Positions 15,261-23,213 of a stretch of 36,501 bases of DNA are shown here, piece after piece. The DNA is from Vogesella indigofera. GTDB taxonomy: Bacteria > Pseudomonadota > Gammaproteobacteria > Burkholderiales > Chromobacteriaceae. How positions within the stretch are numbered: position 1 is the stretch's first letter; each line of letters starts with the position of its first letter. The stretch covers positions 1 through 36,501 of the forward strand of contig NZ_RBID01000017.1 of assembly GCF_003633895.1 (NCBI RefSeq), written 5' to 3'. The position numbers and the translations under genes are program-made. The notes beneath the pieces were generated by a model. The model was not told the origin of the DNA, did not search any database, and saw nothing but the letters and a program-made list of their open reading frames with translations.

Positions 15261-16034
15261 TCAGCTGGTGCGGAAGTCATTTTTCCATTGCCGCAGGGTG
15301 GCAAATACACTCAGCGCGTCATTGCCGCCCCCCGGCTGATGGTGGCGCGCGGCGCGGCGGATGCCGGCCTCGCCGCAACGCAGGAACGGGTTGTGCTGCA
15401 GCTCGTCCGCCAGCAGGCAGGGCAGCGTCGGCAACTCCTGCTCGCGTCGTGCGCTGTCGCGTTGCCAGCGTTGCTGCAGCGCCGGGTTGTCCGGCTCCAG
15501 TGCCAATGCAAATTGTAGATTAGCCAGCGTGTATTCGTGTGCCGGATAACACAGCGTCTGCGCCGGCAATGCGGCCAACCTTTGCAGCGAGGCGTGCAGG
15601 CTTTCTATGCTGCCGTCAAATACGCGGCCACAACCGGCGGCAAACAGGGTGTCGCCGCAAAACAGGTGTTGGCCGCAATGAAATGCCAGATGGTTGGCGG
15701 TGTGGCCGGGGACTTCGTAGACCTGGCAGTCCAGGCCCAGTGCCGGCAGCCGGCTGCCTTCCATCACCGGCACGCTGACGCCGCTGACACCGGCCGGGCC
15801 GTACACCGGACAGTCCGGCCACTGCGCGTGCAGCGCCGGCAAGCCGCCGATATGGTCGTGGTGGTGGTGGGTGATCCAGATCGCGTGCAGCCCAAGTTGC
15901 GTCTGCGCCAGAAACTGCTGCACCGGGGCGGCGTCGCCGGGGTCGACCATGATCGCGGCGCGGTCGTCGTGCAAAACCCAGATATAATTATCAGAGAACG
16001 CCTTGAGTGGGGTAATGCGTACAATGTCGGCCAT
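15261..16034 (-). CDS. gloB: Hydroxyacylglutathione hydrolase (glyoxalase II)
   Basis: The 257-residue metallo-beta-lactamase-fold enzyme hydrolyses S-lactoylglutathione to lactate, the second step of methylglyoxal removal. T-H-H-H-H-D-H-I-G-G (55-64) is the metal-binding motif, followed by V-P-G-H-T-A-N-H, F-C-G-D-T-L-F-A-A-G-C-G-R and Y-P-A-H-E-Y-T. The start M-A-D-I-V-R-I-T is at 16032-16034, so its ATG shares the CATG at 16032-16035 with the start of the divergent methyltransferase. E. coli also keeps gloB divergent from a methyltransferase gene (yafS) next to rnhA and dnaQ. Confidence 0.95.
   Translation of the reverse strand: MADIVRITPLKAFSDNYIWVLHDDRAAIMVDPGDAAPVQQFLAQTQLGLHAIWITHHHHDHIGGLPALHAQWPDCPVYGPAGVSGVSVPVMEGSRLPALGLDCQVYEVPGHTANHLAFHCGQHLFCGDTLFAAGCGRVFDGSIESLHASLQRLAALPAQTLCYPAHEYTLANLQFALALEPDNPALQQRWQRDSARREQELPTLPCLLADELQHNPFLRCGEAGIRRAARHHQPGGGNDALSVFATLRQWKNDFRTS
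15570..15582 (+). repeat. Near copy of dispersed 15-mer inside gloB
   Basis: TGCGGCCAACCTT matches the 15-mer at 13 consecutive bases; the two outer bases differ. It is antisense to gloB. A shorter 11-base match lies at 15668-15678. Confidence 0.6.
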
Positions 16035-16794
16035 GAATGATCCTGCAATGATGGAAGAGTTCGCTGACTGGCTGGCCAGCGCCGAACTGGGACAATACCT
16101 GCTGGCGCAGGAACAGGCTTTCTTCGACAGCGCGGTGGCCGACGTGTTCGGTTTTCGCGCGCTGCAGATCGGCCTGTGCCAGCACGATTTTCTCGCCATG
16201 AACCGCATCCCGTGGAAGGGTCTGGCGGCGGCCTGCGGCGAGCCGGGCGTGGTCTGCGATCCGGCCTTCCTGCCCTTCGACAGCAAGAGCCTGGATCTGG
16301 TCATTTTGCCGCACGGGCTGGATTTTACCAGCCTGCCGCACCAGGTCCTGCGCGAAGCGGCGCGGGTGCTGGTGCCGGAAGGGCGGCTGATCATCACCGG
16401 TTTCAATCCGGCGTCGCTGTGGGGCGTGCGCCGCTTGCTGCAGGGGCGGGAGGACAACCCGTGGCGCGGCAACTTCGTGTCGCTGCCGCGCATCCGCGAC
16501 TGGCTGAAATTGCTGGAGCTGGAGCACGAGGCGACCTCATTCATGGCATACTCGCCGCCTTTGGCGCGCAAGGACTGGCTGGCCCGCTGGCAGTTCATGG
16601 AAAGCACCGGCGCACGCTGCTGGCCGCTGGCCGCCGGCGTCTATGGTGTCGTCGCCGTCAAGCGCCAGCGCGGCCTGCGCCTGATCACGCCGCGCTGGGC
16701 ACCGGCCAAGCCGGCCCGGGCGATGCTGGTCGCCGGCGGCAACGACCGCAACCCGCTTACCCGTAGCTCTGATAACGAGACATTGCATGACTGA
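16033..16794 (+). CDS. SAM-dependent methyltransferase, YafS-like
   Basis: The 253-residue protein is of the class I methyltransferase type 11 group. The SAM-binding Gly motif is weak; Q-I-G-L-C-Q (47-52) stands in its place, followed by [16 protein letters not shown] (post-I motif) and [19 protein letters not shown]. The substrate is unknown. The ATG at 16033 overlaps the gloB start on the other strand; ATG 16024 (preceded by GTGGGG) and ATG 16048 are alternatives. Its last eight bases overlap rnhA, as gene order conservation with E. coli yafS-rnhA would predict. Confidence 0.86.
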   Translation: MNDPAMMEEFADWLASAELGQYLLAQEQAFFDSAVADVFGFRALQIGLCQHDFLAMNRIPWKGLAAACGEPGVVCDPAFLPFDSKSLDLVILPHGLDFTSLPHQVLREAARVLVPEGRLIITGFNPASLWGVRRLLQGREDNPWRGNFVSLPRIRDWLKLLELEHEATSFMAYSPPLARKDWLARWQFMESTGARCWPLAAGVYGVVAVKRQRGLRLITPRWAPAKPARAMLVAGGNDRNPLTRSSDNETLHD

Positions 16795-17230
16795 CGAGAT
16801 CGTCGAGATTTACCCTGATGGCGCCTGCAAGGGCAATCCCGGCCCCGGTGGCTGGGGCGTACTGCTGCGCTACAAGGGGCAGGAAAAGGAAATGTTCGGC
16901 GGCGAAGCCGGCACCACCAATAACCGCATGGAGCTGCTGGCGGTGATCCGCGGCCTGGAAACGCTGAAGCGCAGCTGCCGCATCGTGGTGTACACCGACT
17001 CGCAGTACGTGCAAAAAGGCATCTCCGAGTGGATCCACGGCTGGAAGACGCGCGGCTGGAAGACCGCCAGCAAGGAGCCGGTGAAGAATGCCGACCTGTG
17101 GCAGCAGCTGGATGCGCTACGCAACAACCACCAGGTGGAGTGGCGCTGGGTCAAGGGCCACGCCGGCCATGAATTCAACGAGCGCGCCGACCAGCTGGCC
17201 AATGCCGGCGTCGACAGCCTGCGCCGCTAG
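16787..17230 (+). CDS. rnhA: Ribonuclease HI
   Basis: The 147-residue enzyme cuts the RNA strand of RNA-DNA hybrids. The catalytic carboxylates are present: D11 (Y-P-D-G-A-C), E49 (N-N-R-M-E-L), D71 (Y-T-D-S-Q-Y-V) and the Asp of N-E-R-A-D-Q-L-A near 135. The basic handle W-K-T-R-G-W-K-T is intact. It overlaps the methyltransferase gene by eight bases and is followed by dnaQ after 46 bases, both on the plus strand; in E. coli the two are divergent. Confidence 0.97.
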   Translation: MTDEIVEIYPDGACKGNPGPGGWGVLLRYKGQEKEMFGGEAGTTNNRMELLAVIRGLETLKRSCRIVVYTDSQYVQKGISEWIHGWKTRGWKTASKEPVKNADLWQQLDALRNNHQVEWRWVKGHAGHEFNERADQLANAGVDSLRR

Positions 17231-17243
17231 CCATCTGTCCGCC

Positions 17244-17257
17244 TGCGGCCAACCTTG
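17244..17257 (+). repeat. Near copy of dispersed 15-mer between rnhA and dnaQ
   Basis: TGCGGCCAACCTTG matches 14 of 15 bases (first base C instead of T). It lies in the 46-base gap 20 bases before dnaQ and is a single, unpaired copy. Confidence 0.75.
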
Positions 17258-17276
17258 AACCCCATCCGATACCATC

Positions 17277-17999
17277 ATGCGCCAAATCATTCTTGATACC
17301 GAGACCACCGGCCTGGAGCCGAGCCAGGGCCACCGCATCATCGAGTTTGCCGGCCTGGAAATGGTGGACCGCAAGCTGACCGGTCGCCACCTGCACCTGT
17401 ACATGCACCCCGAGCGCGAGATTGACCCCGACGCCGAGCGCGTGCACGGCATCTCGCTGGATTTTCTCGCCGACAAGCCGAAGTTCCACGCGGTCGCCGA
17501 CGAGCTGGTGGACTTCATCAGCGGCGCCGAGCTGATCATCCACAACGCGCCGTTTGACGTCGGCTTCCTCAATGCCGAATTCAGCCGCCTCGGCATCGCG
17601 CCGGTGGACAAGCTGTGCGCGCTGGTCACCGACACCCTGCGCATGGCGCGCGACACCTTTCCCGGCAAGCGCAACAGCCTGGACGCCTTGTGCGACCGCT
17701 TCGAGATCGACCGCAGCAACCGTACCCTGCACGGCGCGCTGATCGACTGCGAGCTGCTGGCCGAGGTCTACCTGTGGATGACCCGTGGCCAGGAAAGCCT
17801 GATGATGGACGCCGGCCCCGGTGACAACGAGGGCGGCACCGGCCTCAACCTGGCGTTCGAGCGCAAGCCGCTGACGGTGCTGGCGCCGACGGCCGAGGAG
17901 CTGGCCGCGCACCAGGAGTACCTCGACCTGCTCGACAAGACGGTGAAGGGCAGCTGCCTGTGGCGCAGCATCGAAAGCCCGGCGCCAGCGCAATCATGA
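17277..17999 (+). CDS. dnaQ: DNA polymerase III epsilon subunit (proofreading exonuclease)
   Basis: The 240-residue protein has Exo I D7-T-E9-T-T-G, Exo II H-N-A-P-F-D-V-G-F and Exo III H-G-A-L-I-D-C-E-L-L-A, the DEDDh set. The C-terminal ~50 residues, L-T-V-L-A-P-T-A-E-E-L, resemble the tail that binds the alpha subunit. No ribosome site of note precedes ATG 17277. Its TGA overlaps the ATG of ispD (ATGA at 17996-17999). Confidence 0.95.
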   Translation: MRQIILDTETTGLEPSQGHRIIEFAGLEMVDRKLTGRHLHLYMHPEREIDPDAERVHGISLDFLADKPKFHAVADELVDFISGAELIIHNAPFDVGFLNAEFSRLGIAPVDKLCALVTDTLRMARDTFPGKRNSLDALCDRFEIDRSNRTLHGALIDCELLAEVYLWMTRGQESLMMDAGPGDNEGGTGLNLAFERKPLTVLAPTAEELAAHQEYLDLLDKTVKGSCLWRSIESPAPAQS

Positions 18000-18679
18000 G
18001 CGATTGCATCGCGCTGGTCCCGGCCGCCGGCCACGGCAGCCGTTTTGGCGCCGCGACCCCGAAACAGTACCTGCCGCTGGCGGGTCGGCCGCTGCTGGCG
18101 CACACGCTGGACGTGCTGTGCCGCAATGCGGCGATCAGCCGCGTGGCGGTGGTGATCTCGCTCGGAGACGAGTGGTTCGACAGCTTCGACTGGCCGCAGC
18201 CCAAGCTGGAAGTGCTGCGCGTCGGCGGCCCCAGCCGTGCCGAGAGCGTGGCCGGCGGCCTGGCGGCGCTGGCGGCCGACGCCGACGACTGGGTGCTGGT
18301 GCACGACGCGGCGCGGTGCTGTCTCAGCGACAGCGCTTTGCAGCGCCTGATCGACAGCCTGCAGGGTGACGCGGTCGGCGGCCTGCTGGCGCAGCCGGTG
18401 GCCGATACCGTCAAGCAGGCGAGTCCGCAGGGCCGCGTCGCCGCCACCGTGCCGCGCGAAGGTCTGTGGCTGGCGCAGACGCCGCAGATGTTCCGCGCCG
18501 GCCTTTTGGCCGAGGCGCTACAGGATGCGGCCAACCCGGCGATTACCGATGAAGCCTCCGCCATCGAGCTGCTCGGCCATGCGCCGCGGCTGGTGGAGGG
18601 CGAGGCACAGAACTTCAAAGTGACGTGGCCGCAGGATCTGGCGCTGGCTAGCGCCATCCTGGCGGCACGCAAAGGATAA
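17996..18679 (+). CDS. ispD: 2-C-methyl-D-erythritol 4-phosphate cytidylyltransferase
   Basis: The 227-residue enzyme of the MEP isoprenoid pathway joins CTP and MEP. Visible motifs: [12 protein letters not shown] (nucleotide loop), P-K-Q-Y-L-P-L, V-H-D-A-A-R and T-P-Q-M-F. Size is that of E. coli IspD (236). Translation is coupled to dnaQ by ATGA and ispF follows four bases later, the usual ispDF pair. Confidence 0.96.
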   Translation: MSDCIALVPAAGHGSRFGAATPKQYLPLAGRPLLAHTLDVLCRNAAISRVAVVISLGDEWFDSFDWPQPKLEVLRVGGPSRAESVAGGLAALAADADDWVLVHDAARCCLSDSALQRLIDSLQGDAVGGLLAQPVADTVKQASPQGRVAATVPREGLWLAQTPQMFRAGLLAEALQDAANPAITDEASAIELLGHAPRLVEGEAQNFKVTWPQDLALASAILAARKG

Positions 18680-18683
18680 GCAG

Positions 18684-19166
18684 ATGACGCCATTTCGTAT
18701 CGGTCAGGGCTACGACGTGCACCGTCTGGTCGAGGGCCGCCCGCTGATGCTCGGCGGGGTGCACATCCCGCACGACAAGGGCCTGCTCGGCCACTCCGAC
18801 GCCGACGCGCTGCTGCACGCCATTACCGACGCGGTACTGGGTGCGGCGGCGCTGGGCGATATCGGTCGTCATTTTCCCGATACCGACCTAGCATTCAAGG
18901 GTGCCGACAGCGGTCTGCTGCTGCAGGAGGCGATGCGTCGCGTGCGCGCCGCCGGCTGGCAGCTGGTCAACGTGGACAGCACCATCATCGCGCAGGCGCC
19001 GAAGCTGGCGCCGCACATCGATGCCATCCGTGCCCGCATCGCGCAGCTGCTGGACATCGACGTGGCCTGCGTCAATGTCAAGGGCAAGACCAATGAAAAG
19101 CTCGGCTACCTCGGCCGGGCCGAGGCGATCGAAACGCAGGCAGTGTGCCTGCTGGTGCCGCAATAA
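18684..19166 (+). CDS. ispF: 2-C-methyl-D-erythritol 2,4-cyclodiphosphate synthase
   Basis: The 160-residue trimeric enzyme cyclises CDP-ME 2-phosphate in the MEP pathway. G-Y-D-V-H-R (Asp and His zinc ligands), [14 protein letters not shown], the D-I-G-x-H-F-P-D-T motif and [10 protein letters not shown] are all present. It follows ispD by four bases and ends 23 bases before rpiA. Confidence 0.97.
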   Translation: MTPFRIGQGYDVHRLVEGRPLMLGGVHIPHDKGLLGHSDADALLHAITDAVLGAAALGDIGRHFPDTDLAFKGADSGLLLQEAMRRVRAAGWQLVNVDSTIIAQAPKLAPHIDAIRARIAQLLDIDVACVNVKGKTNEKLGYLGRAEAIETQAVCLLVPQ

Positions 19167-19189
19167 TTCCTCATTCCGGAGAACACTCA

Positions 19190-19852
19190 ATGGACCAGAA
19201 TCAACTGAAACAGCTGGTGGCACAACAAGCCATCAAATTCGTGCCGGATGACTGCATCGTCGGCGTCGGCACCGGCAGCACCGTCAACTTCTTCATCGAC
19301 GAACTGGCCAAGATCAAAGGCCGCATCAAGGGTGCGGTGTCCAGCTCGGTGGCCAGTACCGAGCGCCTGAAGGCGATCGGCATTCCGGTGTATGACCTGA
19401 ACACGGTCGGCCCGGACGAGCTGCCGGTGTATATCGACGGCGCCGACGAGGTCAACCACCACCTGCACATGATCAAGGGCGGCGGCGCGGCGCTGACACG
19501 CGAGAAGATCATCGCCGCGGTGGCGCAGCAGTTCATCTGCATCGCCGACGAGAGCAAGTACGTGTCGGTGCTGGGTGCCTTCCCGCTGCCGGTGGAAGTG
19601 ATCCCGATGGCGCGCAGCCACGTGGCGCGCGAGATCGTCAAGCTCGGCGGTCATCCGGAGTGGCGCATGGGCGTCACCACCGACAACGGCAACATCATTC
19701 TCGACGTGCACGGCATGCAGATTGCCGAGCCGGTGAAGCTGGAGCAGCAGATCAACCAGATCGTCGGCGTGGTCACCAACGGCCTGTTCGCGCAGCGCCG
19801 GGCCGACGTGCTGCTGCTGGGGACGGCCGATGGTGTGAAGGAATTCAGCTAA
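19190..19852 (+). CDS. rpiA: Ribose-5-phosphate isomerase A
   Basis: The 220-residue enzyme (E. coli 219) interconverts ribose 5-phosphate and ribulose 5-phosphate. [19 protein letters not shown], and [11 protein letters not shown] (catalytic Glu) are intact. ATG 19190 follows CCGGAGA by seven bases. A palindromic version of the dispersed repeat stands 11 bases after the stop. Confidence 0.96.
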   Translation: MDQNQLKQLVAQQAIKFVPDDCIVGVGTGSTVNFFIDELAKIKGRIKGAVSSSVASTERLKAIGIPVYDLNTVGPDELPVYIDGADEVNHHLHMIKGGGAALTREKIIAAVAQQFICIADESKYVSVLGAFPLPVEVIPMARSHVAREIVKLGGHPEWRMGVTTDNGNIILDVHGMQIAEPVKLEQQINQIVGVVTNGLFAQRRADVLLLGTADGVKEFS

Positions 19853-19862
19853 GTCCGGCCAC

Positions 19863-19888
19863 GCTTGCGGCCAACGTTGGCCGCAAGC
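19863..19888. repeat. Palindromic double copy of the dispersed repeat after rpiA
   Basis: GCTTGCGGCCAAC (19863-19875) is followed at once by its exact reverse complement (19876-19888). Two variant copies, TTGCGGCCAACGTTG, thus overlap head to head. There is no loop spacer and no T tract, so an RNA hairpin would have to open its central pairs. Its place just after rpiA suggests a terminator role, as for paired uptake sequences in Neisseria. Confidence 0.85.
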
Positions 19889-19909
19889 ACTGCGTTACCG
19901 TCCATCTTG

Positions 19910-19927
19910 CTGCAACAGAACTGTCAT
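19910..19927 (+). promoter_or_regulatory. Probable Pho box (PhoB binding site) upstream of phoU
   Basis: CTGCAACAGAACTGTCAT matches the E. coli Pho-box consensus (CTGTCATAAAACTGTCAT) at 14 of 18 positions, with the second half-site CTGTCAT perfect and the 11-base half-site spacing correct. It ends 51 bases before the phoU ATG, a sensible place for an activator site. The reading is by eye. Confidence 0.55.
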
Positions 19928-19978
19928 GTTGCGCGTCTATCATGGCGCGCTTGAAGCCGAAAACCAACGAGGTCGCTC

Positions 19979-20692
19979 ATGCCTGATCACATTTCCAAGC
20001 AGTTTGATATGGAGCTCGAAAATATCCGCACCCGCGTGCTGCAGATGGGGGGACTGGTCGAGCAGCAAATCCGCGCCGCGATGGAGGCGTTGCAGGACGG
20101 GGATGTGGATCGTCTCGACCGCGTGATCGCCGACGATGCCAAGGTCAATGCCTTTGAAGTGGCGATCGACGAGGATTGCCAGCACATCATCGCCCGCCGC
20201 CAGCCGGCCGCCAGCGACCTGCGCATGGTGATCACGGTGATCAAGACCATCACCGATCTGGAGCGCATCGGCGACGAGGCGCAGAAGGTGGCGCGCGTCG
20301 GTCGTTCGCTGTACCAGTCGTCGCGCTATCCGACGCCGCGCTTCCGCGAGGCCGACAAGATGGCCAAGTCGGCGCTGGCGATGCTGCACCGCGCGCTGGA
20401 CGCGTTTGCCCGCCTCGATACCACCGCCGCGGTGGAGCTGGCCGAAGAAGACATGATGCTGGACGAGGACTATGCCTCCGAGCTGCGTTCGCAGATCACC
20501 TACATGATGGAAGATCCGCGCACCATCACGCTGTCGATCGATACCCTGTTCATCTGCAAGGCGATCGAGCGCATCGGCGACCACGCCAAGAACATTTCCG
20601 AATACGTGGTGTATCTGGTGAAGGGCAAGGACATCCGTCATACCTCGCTGGAAGACAAGAAGCGCGAGACCCTGCCGCAAGAACCGGTCTGA
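19979..20692 (+). CDS. phoU: Phosphate-signalling protein PhoU
   Basis: The 237-residue helical protein has two PhoU repeats, each with a metal-binding motif of E/D-x-x-x-D type: T-D-L-E-R-I-G-D-E-A-Q-K and A-I-E-R-I-G-D-H-A-K-N. PhoU restrains PhoR/PhoB signalling and phosphate uptake through the Pst transporter. No pst genes are in the window, unlike E. coli where phoU ends the pst operon; ppx follows instead. A Pho-box-like site upstream suggests low-phosphate control. Confidence 0.96.
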   Translation: MPDHISKQFDMELENIRTRVLQMGGLVEQQIRAAMEALQDGDVDRLDRVIADDAKVNAFEVAIDEDCQHIIARRQPAASDLRMVITVIKTITDLERIGDEAQKVARVGRSLYQSSRYPTPRFREADKMAKSALAMLHRALDAFARLDTTAAVELAEEDMMLDEDYASELRSQITYMMEDPRTITLSIDTLFICKAIERIGDHAKNISEYVVYLVKGKDIRHTSLEDKKRETLPQEPV

Positions 20693-20715
20693 TTTTGCGT
20701 GCAGTAGTCCAAAGG

Positions 20716-20745
20716 CGGCGGTAACATCGGTTACCGCCGTTTTTT
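20716..20745 (+). terminator. Rho-independent terminator after phoU
   Basis: The 10-base stem CGGCGGTAAC/GTTACCGCCG (20716-20725 and 20730-20739) with loop ATCG is followed by six T. It is a textbook terminator 24 bases after phoU, so ppx is likely transcribed mainly from its own promoter or by read-through. Confidence 0.9.
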
Positions 20746-20779
20746 CATTTCCCAACCCGTTTCCAAGAAGGGGTGATTC

Positions 20780-22264
20780 TTGAACAGTACTACGCCCCCC
20801 TATGATGTATTGGCCACCGTCGACCTCGGTTCCAACAGCTTCCGGCTGCAAGTGTCGCGCGTGGTGGATGACCAGCTGTATCCCCTGGATGTATTGAAGG
20901 AAACCGTCCGTCTGGGCGGTGGCCTCACCGAAGACAAACTGCTGCAGCAGGACACCATCGACCGCGCGCTGGCCTGCATGGCGCGCTTTGGCGAGCGGCT
21001 GCGCGGCTTCGAGCCGCGCCAGGTGCGCATCGTCGGCACCAACACCCTGCGCGTGGCGAAGAATGCCCCGGCCTTCATCAGCGAGGCCGAACGGCTGCTG
21101 GGCTTCCCGATCGAGATCATTGCCGGGCGCGAAGAAGCGCGCCTGATCTACCTTGGCGCCGCGCACAGCCTGCCGGCCACCAAGGAGCGCCGGCTGGTGG
21201 TCGACATCGGTGGCGGCTCTACCGAGTTCATCATCGGCAGCCAGTACAAGGCGCACGTCACCGAGAGCCTGCCGCTGGGCTGTGTCACCTACAGCCTGCG
21301 CTATTTCCCCGGCGGCAAGATCAGCAAGGCCGCGTTCCGCGACGCCGAGCTGGCCGCTGCCAGCGAGATCCAGCGCATCACCCACGCCTATCCGCAAAGC
21401 GAATGGCAGCTGGCGGTCGGCACCTCCGGTACCGCGCGTTCGCTGCGCGACATCCTGGAGATCAACGACTGGACCAGCGGCGAGATCACCCTTGGCGGCA
21501 TGTTGCGCCTGCGCGAGGAGTTGCTGCGCTTCGGCTCGTTCAAGACCATCGACCTGAACGGCCTCAAGCCGGACCGGGCGCCGGTGATCTGTGGCGGCCT
21601 CGCGGTGATGATTGCGGTGTTCCAGACCCTGCAGATCGAGCGCATGATCGTCACCGATGGCGCACTGCGCGACGGCGTGCTCTATGACCTGCTGGGGCGA
21701 CAGCAGGAGAAGGACATGCGCGATGCCACCATTGCCCAGTTCAAGCGCCGTTATCACGTCGATACCGCACAGGCGGAGCGGGTGCTGCGCCTGGCCGAGC
21801 AGTTTTACGGCATGGTGGCGCCGGACGGCCCACTGCTGAAATGCCTGAACTGGGCGGCCAAGGTGCACGAGATCGGCCTGTCGATCGCGCACACCGCCTA
21901 CCACAAGCATTCCGCCTACATCCTGCAGAACGCCGACATGCCGGGCTTCTCGCGGCGCGAGCAGAGCGAGCTGGCCACCATCGTACTCGGCCACCGTGGC
22001 GACATGGGCAAGATGACGCGCGAGATCGCCGATCCGGAACTGTGGCACGCGGTACTGGCGCTGAGGTTGGCCGCACTGTTCTGCCGCAGCCGCAACGATG
22101 TCGATGGCCGGGCGGTGCAGAACGTGCAGCAAACGATGAACGGCTATGCCATCACCATCGACGGCGACTGGCTGGAAGCCAACCCGCTGACCACCAGCGC
22201 CTTCGGCCAGGAAGTCGGCCAGTGGCGCCGCGTCGGCATGTTGCTGGAGTTGCGTCCTGCCTGA
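20780..22264 (+). CDS. ppx: Exopolyphosphatase, Ppx/GppA family
   Basis: The 494-residue protein degrades polyphosphate from its ends. ASKHA motifs: A-T-V-D-L-G-S-N-S-F-R-L, I-A-G-R-E-E-A-R-L-I-Y-L-G, V-V-D-I-G-G-G-S-T-E-F and G-T-S-G-T-A-R-S; the C-terminal part (~310-490) is the HD-like domain. A TTG start at 20780 is supported: AAGGGGTGA lies 5 bases upstream and no ATG in frame occurs before the conserved N-terminus. Pairing with phoU puts phosphate sensing and polyphosphate use side by side. The gene contains a 12-base partial copy of the dispersed repeat at 22064-22075. Confidence 0.94.
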   Translation: MNSTTPPYDVLATVDLGSNSFRLQVSRVVDDQLYPLDVLKETVRLGGGLTEDKLLQQDTIDRALACMARFGERLRGFEPRQVRIVGTNTLRVAKNAPAFISEAERLLGFPIEIIAGREEARLIYLGAAHSLPATKERRLVVDIGGGSTEFIIGSQYKAHVTESLPLGCVTYSLRYFPGGKISKAAFRDAELAAASEIQRITHAYPQSEWQLAVGTSGTARSLRDILEINDWTSGEITLGGMLRLREELLRFGSFKTIDLNGLKPDRAPVICGGLAVMIAVFQTLQIERMIVTDGALRDGVLYDLLGRQQEKDMRDATIAQFKRRYHVDTAQAERVLRLAEQFYGMVAPDGPLLKCLNWAAKVHEIGLSIAHTAYHKHSAYILQNADMPGFSRREQSELATIVLGHRGDMGKMTREIADPELWHAVLALRLAALFCRSRNDVDGRAVQNVQQTMNGYAITIDGDWLEANPLTTSAFGQEVGQWRRVGMLLELRPA

Positions 22265-22336
22265 TTGCTGGAAATTGTTGAAAATGCCATGGCTTTGCGA
22301 TAAGTTTTTATTTTGATCTATGCGGATTGGAATGCC

Positions 22337-22528
22337 ATGGCCAGCAAAACCACCACCAGTCGCCGCCTGATTACCCCGAAAAGCTGGGGCATCCGTCAGC
22401 CGGAGCTGATCGATACCCCCGGCCGCGACCGGGTCTGTTCGCGCTGTTCCGGGCGCGGCCTGACCGAGGTGCGCACCATCGCTGGCATGATGATGCGCTG
22501 TCCGCGCTGCAAGCAGCTACAGTTCTAA
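22337..22528 (+). CDS. Small zinc-ribbon protein, function unknown
   Basis: The 63-residue protein has two Cys pairs, C-S-R-C-S-G-R-G and C-P-R-C, spaced as in zinc ribbons (the first resembles the C-x-x-C-x-G-x-G of DnaJ), with a basic N-terminal half. ATG 22337 is the only good start. It is followed by a strong bidirectional terminator. I do not recognise the family. High third-position G+C and the ordered Cys pairs argue that it is real. Confidence 0.72.
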   Translation: MASKTTTSRRLITPKSWGIRQPELIDTPGRDRVCSRCSGRGLTEVRTIAGMMMRCPRCKQLQF

Positions 22529-22544
22529 GCGTTGCCGGCAAAAG

Positions 22545-22572
22545 AAAAGACCACCGCGTGCGGTGGTCTTTT
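22545..22572. terminator. Bidirectional terminator between the zinc-ribbon gene and efp
   Basis: A perfect 12-base stem AAAAGACCACCG/CGGTGGTCTTTT with loop CGTG has T runs on both sides. It lies 17 bases after the zinc-ribbon stop and 21 after the convergent efp stop. Confidence 0.92.
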
Positions 22573-22592
22573 GCTTGCTGCGGGCCGGGAAA

Positions 22593-23156
22593 TCAGGCGC
22601 GCTTCTTGAATTCGTTGGTGCGGGTATCGATTTCGATCTTTTCGCCGGTGTTGACGAAAGCCGGAACCTGCACTTCGAAAGTGGTGCCTACCAGGCGTGC
22701 CGGCTTCAGTACCTTGCCGGAAGTGTCGCCACGGACGGCTGGCTCTGTGTATTCCACTTCGCGAACCACGGTGGTCGGCAGTTCTACGGAGATGGCCTTG
22801 CCGTCGTAGAAGGTCACCTGGCATTCGTCTTCCATGCCGTCAACGATGTAGTTCAGGGTGTCGCCCAGGTTGTCGGCTTCGACTTCGTACTGGTTGAACT
22901 CGGCGTCCATGAACACGTACATCGGGTCGGCGAAGTAGGAGTACTGGCAGTCCTTGCGATCCAGTACCACCACGTCGAACTTGTCGTCGGCACGGTATAC
23001 CGCTTCGGAACCCGCACCCGTCAGCAGGTTTTTCATCTTCATTTTCACGACCGAAGCGTTACGGCCGGATTTGCTGAATTCAGCTTTTTGTACAACCATC
23101 GGCTCGCCGCCGACCATGAATACGTTACCTGCGCGGAGTTCCTGAGCGGTTTTCAT
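22593..23156 (-). CDS. efp: Elongation factor P (arginine-32 type)
   Basis: The 187-residue, three-domain protein relieves ribosome stalling at proline runs. The tip loop reads F-S-K-S-G-R-N-A-S, with Arg32 where E. coli has Lys34, marking the type activated by rhamnosylation. The enzyme for that, earP, lies 57 bases upstream on the same strand, so substrate and modifier form one operon. The genome segment carries many Pro/Ala-rich proteins, in keeping with an active EF-P system. Confidence 0.97.
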   Translation of the reverse strand: MKTAQELRAGNVFMVGGEPMVVQKAEFSKSGRNASVVKMKMKNLLTGAGSEAVYRADDKFDVVVLDRKDCQYSYFADPMYVFMDAEFNQYEVEADNLGDTLNYIVDGMEDECQVTFYDGKAISVELPTTVVREVEYTEPAVRGDTSGKVLKPARLVGTTFEVQVPAFVNTGEKIEIDTRTNEFKKRA

Positions 23157-23213
23157 GCGTTTAAGTCCTAAAGTCTTGAATCGGAATCGGAAAACGATTC
23201 CCTTGGAAACCGG

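Noticed and set aside
19921-19943. Second half-site pair CTGTCAT / CTATCAT as an additional Pho box
   Set aside because: The starts are 16 bases apart, not the 11 needed; only the 19910-19927 reading keeps correct spacing.
19940-22132. A 730-codon minus-strand frame across phoU and ppx
   Set aside because: It is the mirror of two well-recognised genes and even runs through the phoU terminator; its composition (His, Gln, Arg) is typical of antisense shadow.
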